From positions 310,001 through 374,000 of the forward strand of contig NZ_JACYXJ010000003.1 of the NCBI RefSeq assembly GCF_014842925.1: a DNA stretch of 64,000 nucleotides, written 5' to 3'. Under the pieces are notes generated by a model. The model had not been told where the DNA came from and ran no database searches. It was given only the letters and a program-made list of their open reading frames with translations. The position numbers were made by a program, and so were the translations under genes. Positions 59,225 to 64,000 of the stretch are shown here, piece by piece. Origin of the DNA: Roseibium polysiphoniae (GTDB taxonomy: Bacteria; Pseudomonadota; Alphaproteobacteria; Rhizobiales; Stappiaceae). Every line of letters starts with the position of its first letter. Position 1 is the stretch's first letter.

Positions 59225-59386
59225 CGGGCAGCTCATTATTATCATCTGGCGAAACAGTATATTTTGAAATGGCTATATTAATTCGATTTTTGAAACAAGT
59301 TACTTCTGAGGCAGAGGCAAGTCAGCAGCGTTCGGAGATGTATCCCTCTTCGCGCTCTGACGCCTTAGCAAAGAAGGATCCAGTCA

Positions 59387-60013
59387 ATGACCACTGCCAT
59401 AAAGCTTTACCGCAATCCAAAGTCCGGCCACTGCCACCGGGTCGAGCTGATGCTCGCCTTCCTGGGCTTGCCCTATGAGACCATCGATCTGGATATGGCA
59501 AATGGGGCGCACAAGGCTCCGGAGTTTCTGAAAATCAGTCCTTTCGGCAAGGTGCCCGCGATCGACGATGGCGGCTACACGCTGGCCGATAGCAACGCGA
59601 TCCTGACCTACCTTGTGAAGACCTACGCCGCGGGCTCGACCTGGTTGCCGGACGAGGCGAAAGCTGCAGCCGAGGTGCAGCGCTGGCTGACGATCGCAGC
59701 GGACAACATCTATTCCGGACCTGCTTCTGCCCGGTTGGTGAAGCTCTTCGGGGTGCCCCGTGATCATGCCGCTGCCGTGAAGAGCGCGCATGACCTCTTT
59801 CAGGTGATGGAACCGCATCTCGAAGGGCGCCGCTGGTTGGCCACCGAGGAAATCACCATCGCGGATGTCGCCGGCTACAGCTACATCGCACATGCGCCCG
59901 AAGGCGGCGTTGATCTTGCCCCGTATCCGGCCATTCGCGCCTGGCTGGCACGTGTCGAGGCACAGCCGAATTTCGTTGCCATGGCGGCGTCTCCAATCCC
60001 GGAACTGGCTTGA
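59387..60013 (+). CDS. Glutathione S-transferase family protein
   Basis: 208 residues. An N-terminal thioredoxin-like domain (KLYRNPKSGHCHRVELMLAFLGLPYE, with SPFGKVPAI and the conserved cis-Pro, then ADSNAILTYL) and an all-helical C-terminal domain with EEITIADVAGYSYI. It would conjugate or reduce small electrophiles using glutathione. The gene is divergent from a LysR regulator and 56 bp before the flavoprotein reductase gene, so it is probably the first gene of a small operon. Confidence 0.92.
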   Translation: MTTAIKLYRNPKSGHCHRVELMLAFLGLPYETIDLDMANGAHKAPEFLKISPFGKVPAIDDGGYTLADSNAILTYLVKTYAAGSTWLPDEAKAAAEVQRWLTIAADNIYSGPASARLVKLFGVPRDHAAAVKSAHDLFQVMEPHLEGRRWLATEEITIADVAGYSYIAHAPEGGVDLAPYPAIRAWLARVEAQPNFVAMAASPIPELA

Positions 60014-60069
60014 AGGGAAACAGGCGCCGGGGCCTCTCTGCCCCGGCAGCATTCTCAAGGACAACCGCA

Positions 60070-61728
60070 ATGACGAAGCTGGCAGAGCGAAATCCCTTTC
60101 ACGCAGGTGAGCGTGCCGCCCAGCGGCGCGCGGGCGTGGGAGATGTGGCGCAATGGGCGGGCGGTTTTGTGCGCGATTATCTGCCCGAGCAACACCGGGA
60201 CTTCCATGCGTCCTTGCCGTTTCTCGTTGTCGCAAGCGGTGACACTGCAGGGCGTACCTGGGTCAGTGTGGTCGAAGGGGAAGATGGCTTTGTTCGCTCC
60301 CCCGACCCGCGTAGGCTGATATTGAAAACCGGTATGGATCCAACTGATCCGCTGGCGGGCCGGTTTGAAGAAGGCGGCGACATCGGCTTGGTCGGCATCG
60401 AATTGGCCAGCCGCCGCCGTAACCGCTTCAGCGGACACTTGCATCCGGTGAAAGACGGCTATGGCATCGACATCCGCCAAACCTTCGGCAACTGCCCCCA
60501 GTATATCCATGAGCGCAATTGGACGCGGGTTCGCGGCGCAGCGCATCAGGAGCCTGTGCACTCAAACCAGCTGAGCGACCGGCAGATCGCTCGTATTCGC
60601 GCGGCGGACACGCTGTTTATCGGCTCTGGACATCACGCTGCGCAGGGGTGTGAGCAGGGAGGCGCGCAGGGGGATGCCGCCAACGGCTATGATGCCTCCC
60701 ACCGGGGTGGGCCAGCCGGATTTGTCCAGGTGGTGAGCCCGGTGCAGGTTCAAATCCCCGACTACCCGGGCAACAACTTCTTCAACACGATCGGAAACCT
60801 TGTGTCCGATCCGCGCGTCGGGCTGCTCTTCATCGACTTCGAAACCGGTGGGCTCCTGCATCTGTCGGGCCGCGCGAGCGTCGACTGGTCGCCAGATGGG
60901 TCAGTAAACCCGGACGCCAGGCGGATGATCACCGTCGAGATTGAGGCGGTGGTCGACAGGCCGGGGGCATTGAGCTTGCGGTGGGAGAGGCTTGACGATC
61001 TGTCGCGAAAGCTGCGTCTGGTGCGCAAGACGGCCGAGACATCGGGCATCACGTCCTTCTATCTCGGGGCCGCGAATGGGCGTCCGCTCGATCCGTTTCT
61101 GGCCGGGCAGCATCTTCCCGTCACCGTGCAGATCCCCGGTCAGACCGGGATGTCGGGACGCAGCTATTCGCTGTCCGGTGCAGCCTCGGACGGCTCGCAT
61201 TACCGGCTCAGCATCAAACGCGAAGAGCACGGACTGGTCTCTCGTTTCCTGCATGATCATCTTCACGAAGGGGATGTGATCGAGGCACGGGCACCGTCGG
61301 GTGCTTTCACCCTACCGGCAGGGGATGGGCCTGTGGTTCTGGTCAGTGCTGGTGTCGGTCTCACACCGATGCTGTCCATGCTTCATGAATTGGCGGCGGG
61401 GTGCAGAACCGGCTGGTACGTGCATGTAGCCCGAAACGGGCGGGAGCACGCGTTCCAAGATGAGGTCGACGCCCTTGTGGCCGGCAACCAGAACATTCGG
61501 CAGAAGATTTTCTACAGTCAGCCGGGCGGAGGCGATGTTGCAGGCCGCGACTATGACGTCAAAGGGCGAGTGAAGGCTGCGCAGCTGATCGCGTTGAACC
61601 AGGGCGCAAATGCCGATTACCTGCTCTGCGGCCCAAGTCGGTTCATGGCTGATCTTCGAGGCGGATTGGAGGAGCTGGGTGTCCCGGCTTCGAACATACA
61701 CTTCGAAACCTTCGGACCGACCGGATGA
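60070..61728 (+). CDS. PNPOx-like flavin domain fused to ferredoxin-reductase-type FAD/NAD domain
   Basis: 552 residues from the ATG with AAGGA upstream; the longer frame from 60010 is not needed. Residues 1-300 are a pyridoxamine-5'-phosphate-oxidase-like FMN-binding region (FLVVASGDTAGRTWVSVVEG, DPRVGLLFIDFETGGLLHLSG). Residues ~320-552 are an FAD/NAD reductase: GRSYSLSGA (FAD), VSAGVGLTPMLSML (NAD) and the terminal LLCGPSRFMADLR...FETFGPTG. Many relatives continue into a plant-type [2Fe-2S] domain just after this; here the gene stops, so the electron partner must be separate or the domain was lost. A copy of its 3' end lies at 55431. Confidence 0.88.
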   Translation: MTKLAERNPFHAGERAAQRRAGVGDVAQWAGGFVRDYLPEQHRDFHASLPFLVVASGDTAGRTWVSVVEGEDGFVRSPDPRRLILKTGMDPTDPLAGRFEEGGDIGLVGIELASRRRNRFSGHLHPVKDGYGIDIRQTFGNCPQYIHERNWTRVRGAAHQEPVHSNQLSDRQIARIRAADTLFIGSGHHAAQGCEQGGAQGDAANGYDASHRGGPAGFVQVVSPVQVQIPDYPGNNFFNTIGNLVSDPRVGLLFIDFETGGLLHLSGRASVDWSPDGSVNPDARRMITVEIEAVVDRPGALSLRWERLDDLSRKLRLVRKTAETSGITSFYLGAANGRPLDPFLAGQHLPVTVQIPGQTGMSGRSYSLSGAASDGSHYRLSIKREEHGLVSRFLHDHLHEGDVIEARAPSGAFTLPAGDGPVVLVSAGVGLTPMLSMLHELAAGCRTGWYVHVARNGREHAFQDEVDALVAGNQNIRQKIFYSQPGGGDVAGRDYDVKGRVKAAQLIALNQGANADYLLCGPSRFMADLRGGLEELGVPASNIHFETFGPTG

Positions 61729-61841
61729 GGTGGCCTTCGGTTCGACCAATGTGTTGCGGCGCCACAGCCTGCTTTGAGCCCGAATCTGATTTTTCCGCAG
61801 GACTGCGTTAGTGTCCTCCGGTTGCCAGATCGGGGTAAGTG

Positions 61842-62300
61842 ATGAGCAAAGACTACGACATCAGACAGGCACAGGCGGCGGATGAAGCGGCCGTTCGAGC
61901 CTGTGCCGAGGACGCCTATGAACAATATGTGGAGGCGATCGGGAAAAAACCGGCGCCCATGGTCGCGGACTTCGCGTCCCTGATCACGGCGGGATGTGTG
62001 CATGTCGCGGTTGAAGGCCCGGCCGATGTCATCGGATTTATTATCTTCTTTCGTGAGGGTGACCACGTCTTGCTTGAAAATGTGGCTGTTCGCTCGGACG
62101 CGACCGGACGCGGCATTGGAAAGAGCTTGATTGCACTGTGCGAGCGGACGGCAAAGTCATCAGGGGCAGGATCGGTCAAGCTTTACACCAACGAGAAAAT
62201 GTCCGCGAATTTGACGATCTATCCGCGTCTCGGATACCGGGAGACAGACCGAAAAACCGAAGACGGATTTCATCGTGTCTACTTCGAAAAGCGCATCTGA
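61842..62300 (+). CDS. GNAT family N-acetyltransferase
   Basis: 152 residues from ATG 61842 (a GTG directly before it is also possible); GGGG precedes. Acetyl-CoA motif VAVRSDATGRGIGKSLI and the C-terminal LYTNEKMSANLTIYPRLGYRETDR, typical of small-molecule acetyltransferases with YxxxGY near the end. Substrate unknown. It follows the reductase gene by 113 bp and is followed by a partial tandem repeat copy. Confidence 0.88.
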   Translation: MSKDYDIRQAQAADEAAVRACAEDAYEQYVEAIGKKPAPMVADFASLITAGCVHVAVEGPADVIGFIIFFREGDHVLLENVAVRSDATGRGIGKSLIALCERTAKSSGAGSVKLYTNEKMSANLTIYPRLGYRETDRKTEDGFHRVYFEKRI

Positions 62301-62309
62301 CGAACGGCT

Positions 62310-62530
62310 GCAAATCCGGCAGAACTGCGGAGCAGCTTCTCCAGAGTGTAAAGCAGGGCACATCAAGCCACCAAAAGCCCGCCGCAATGTCCAGCGACGG
62401 GCCCGCGTCAGGCCGATGCAATGGAAGAGGGTGTTTTTGCCGCCCCGGACTTGATCCGGGGCCTGACTCATGAGGGGGGAAGGTCCCGGGTCGAGCCCGG
62501 GACGGCGACGTTGTTGTGAGCGTCCGGCCT
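62310..62530. repeat. Partial, internally deleted copy of the ~565 bp repeat
   Basis: Starts with sequence matching the ...AACTGCCGAGCGGCTTCTC... part of the tandem units, jumps over about 220 bp and continues at the AAAGCCCGCCGCAATGTCCAG part, then CGGACTTGATCCGGGGCC and the GGTCCCGG...CCGGGAC palindrome. It runs up to the ilvN stop. The deletion lies between short AAGCCC-like direct repeats. Confidence 0.85.
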
Positions 62531-63105
62531 TAAAGCCCTTCAGGACCGCGTTGAACGGCAGCGACGCCGGTGCGGGAAACCTCGACAAGGCCGAGGGGTT
62601 TCATGATCGAGATGAACTGTTCGATCTTGGACGTGCGACCGGTGATCTCGAAGACGAAATGCTCGGTCGTTGCGTCGATCACGGTTGCCCGGAATGCGTC
62701 GCCCAGGCGCAAGGCTTCCAGGCGCTTTTCACCGGTGCCTGCCACCTTGACCAGTGCAAGCTCGCGTTCCAGCGGCTTGTCCTGACTGGCAAGCTGCGCT
62801 TCCACGGTCAGGTCTGTCACCCGGTGAACGGGAACGAGGCGATCCAGCTGGTGCCGGATCTGCTCGATCACCATGGGTGTGCCGGTGGTGACGATGGTGA
62901 TGCGCGACAGATGCTTTTCGTGCTCGGTTTCCGACACGGTCAGGCTGTCGATGTTGTAGCCCCGGCCGGAGAACAGGCCGATGACGCGTGCGAGCACGCC
63001 CGGTTCGTTGTCGACCAGCACCGAGAGGGTGTGGGTTTCGTTCTTGTCGCTGACCTCGGCCATGAAATAGGCAGAAAGCGCGCTCGGATTGTTTTGTGCG
63101 TTCAT
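62530..63105 (-). CDS. ilvN: Acetolactate synthase small (regulatory) subunit
   Basis: 191 residues, starting MNAQNNPSALSAYF; AAGGA lies upstream. An N-terminal ACT domain (HTLSVLVDNEPGVLARVIGLFSGRGYNIDSL, given in part) binds valine for feedback control, and the C-terminal half (ELALVKV...FEITG) contacts the large subunit. It starts 13 bp after the ilvB stop and so is co-transcribed with it. The alternative name is ilvH. Confidence 0.95.
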   Translation of the reverse strand: MNAQNNPSALSAYFMAEVSDKNETHTLSVLVDNEPGVLARVIGLFSGRGYNIDSLTVSETEHEKHLSRITIVTTGTPMVIEQIRHQLDRLVPVHRVTDLTVEAQLASQDKPLERELALVKVAGTGEKRLEALRLGDAFRATVIDATTEHFVFEITGRTSKIEQFISIMKPLGLVEVSRTGVAAVQRGPEGL

Positions 63106-63118
63106 GTTCGGACCGTCC

Positions 63119-64000
63119 TTAAACCAGGGCCTTGCCTTCGGAGCTGATGGCATTGGCCACCGCTTCGTCGTTGGCTTCATCGGGCAACAGCATTTCGTTG
63201 TGGGCCTTGCCGGAGGGGATCATCGGAAAGCAGTTGGCAAGGTTGGCCACGCGGCAGTCGAACAGGACCGGCTTGTCGATGGAGATCATTTCCTCGATCG
63301 CGCCGTCCAGATCACCGGGCTTTTCGACCCGGAAGCCGACACCGCCATAGGCCTCGGCCAGCTTGACGAAATCAGGCAGGCTGTCGGTGTAGGAATGGGA
63401 CAGACGGTTGCCGTGCAGCAGCTGCTGCCACTGACGGACCATGCCCATGTACTGGTTGTTCAGGATGAAGACCTTGACCGGCAGGCCGAACTGAACGGCC
63501 GTCGACATTTCCTGAATGTTCATCAGGATCGAGGCATCCCCGGCAATGTCGACGCACAAGGCGTCGCGGTGCGCGACCTGCGCGCCGATCGCGGCAGGAA
63601 GGCCATAGCCCATGGTGCCGAGACCGCCGGAGGTCAGCCAGCGGTTCGGCTCTTCGAAGCCGTAGAACTGCGCCGCCCACATCTGGTGCTGGCCGACTTC
63701 GGTGGAGATGTAGGTCTCGCGGTCCTTGGTCAGCTCATACAGCCGCTGGATGGCGTACTGCGGCATGATGATGTCTTCGTTCGGCCGGTAGGCCAGCGAA
63801 TTGCGGGCACGCCAGACATCGATCTGCTTCCACCAGTCCTTCATGGCTGCCGGATCCGCCTTCAGGGAGGACGAGCGCCAGATGCGTACCAGATCCTCCA
63901 GAACATGGCCGACGTCGCCAATGATCGGCAGGTCGACCTTGACGGTCTTGTTGATCGAGGAGGGGTCGATGTCGATGTGGATTTTCGTGGCGTTCGGCGC
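63119..64000 (-). CDS. ilvB: Acetolactate synthase large subunit, 3' part
   Basis: 293 codons of the C-terminal half; the frame is open to the right edge, so the gene starts outside the window and the ATG at 63844 is internal. It is a ThDP enzyme making acetolactate and acetohydroxybutyrate. Seen here are the central-domain end IHIDIDPSSINK, then the PP domain with TSGGLGTMGYGLPAAIGAQVA, the ThDP/Mg motif GDASILMNIQEM...NNQYMGMVRQWQ, and the normal C-terminus. Also known as ilvI or ilvG in some genomes. Confidence 0.96.
   Translation of the reverse strand, partial: APNATKIHIDIDPSSINKTVKVDLPIIGDVGHVLEDLVRIWRSSSLKADPAAMKDWWKQIDVWRARNSLAYRPNEDIIMPQYAIQRLYELTKDRETYISTEVGQHQMWAAQFYGFEEPNRWLTSGGLGTMGYGLPAAIGAQVAHRDALCVDIAGDASILMNIQEMSTAVQFGLPVKVFILNNQYMGMVRQWQQLLHGNRLSHSYTDSLPDFVKLAEAYGGVGFRVEKPGDLDGAIEEMISIDKPVLFDCRVANLANCFPMIPSGKAHNEMLLPDEANDEAVANAISSEGKALV

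Overview
The window is bacterial, gene-dense and GC-rich. It looks like the chromosome of an alphaproteobacterium in the Hyphomicrobiales, with a gene mix that would suit a marine Stappiaceae (Labrenzia/Roseibium-like) genome; that placement is inference. The supporting evidence is a permuted two-piece tmRNA of alphaproteobacterial type, an SspB-alpha gene followed by DUF4169 and ribbon-helix-helix genes, an hflK-hflC-DUF2065-Do protease cluster, and dense extragenic palindromes. No rRNA, tRNA, CRISPR array, prophage or intact insertion sequence was seen.

Layout. 1-980 is the 3' end of a FAD-linked D-lactate/glycolate-type dehydrogenase. 1101-5144 encodes a large AsmA-family protein. 5172-6730 (minus) holds ssrA, sspB, a DUF4169 gene and an RHH gene, so the trans-translation tag and its proteolysis adaptor sit together. 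6927-9215 is a thyA / EamA transporter / folA folate block. Next come a universal stress protein, an ElaA-like acetyltransferase, the membrane quality-control cluster hflK-hflC-DUF2065-Do protease, and the head-to-head pair serB/miaA, whose start codons overlap. 17.0-19.8 kb has two small enzymes and leuA.

19.8-23.5 kb is a looser zone with a 1.5 kb gene-free stretch, a long imperfect palindrome and two direct copies of a palindrome-rich module flanking a zinc metallopeptidase gene. 23.5-33.5 kb is a metabolic/accessory stretch: gamma-glutamyltransferase, an EEP hydrolase, SDR and AraC, ACC deaminase acdS with a divergent Lrp-type regulator, PhzF, a GNAT-Nudix fusion and pirin. 33.7-42.9 kb has an ABC-2 exporter, a penicillin-binding lipoprotein, two c-di-GMP enzymes, ilvC with a duplicated 3' tail downstream, and a TetR/siderophore-interacting-protein pair whose spacer carries two palindromes. 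43-52 kb has PfpI, an RHH protein, LysE and pdxJ, a candidate Zur-box/CobW/DUF1826 operon, serA, and a two-gene DUF1611 plus ornithine/alanine-racemase-like operon.

52.7-55.7 kb has no convincing gene. It is an AT-rich patch followed by four tandem ~565 bp GC-rich units that end in a copied 3' end of a flavoprotein reductase gene whose intact version lies at 60070-61728. The right end carries glutamine synthetase III, LysR/GST/reductase genes, a GNAT, another partial copy of the repeat, and ilvN with the 3' part of ilvB. Branched-chain amino acid synthesis is thus represented by leuA, ilvC and ilvBN in separate places.

Most genes are standard housekeeping. The least explained items are the tandem repeat field with the captured reductase tail, the DUF1611/racemase pair, the ilvC tail duplication and the fused GNAT-Nudix protein.
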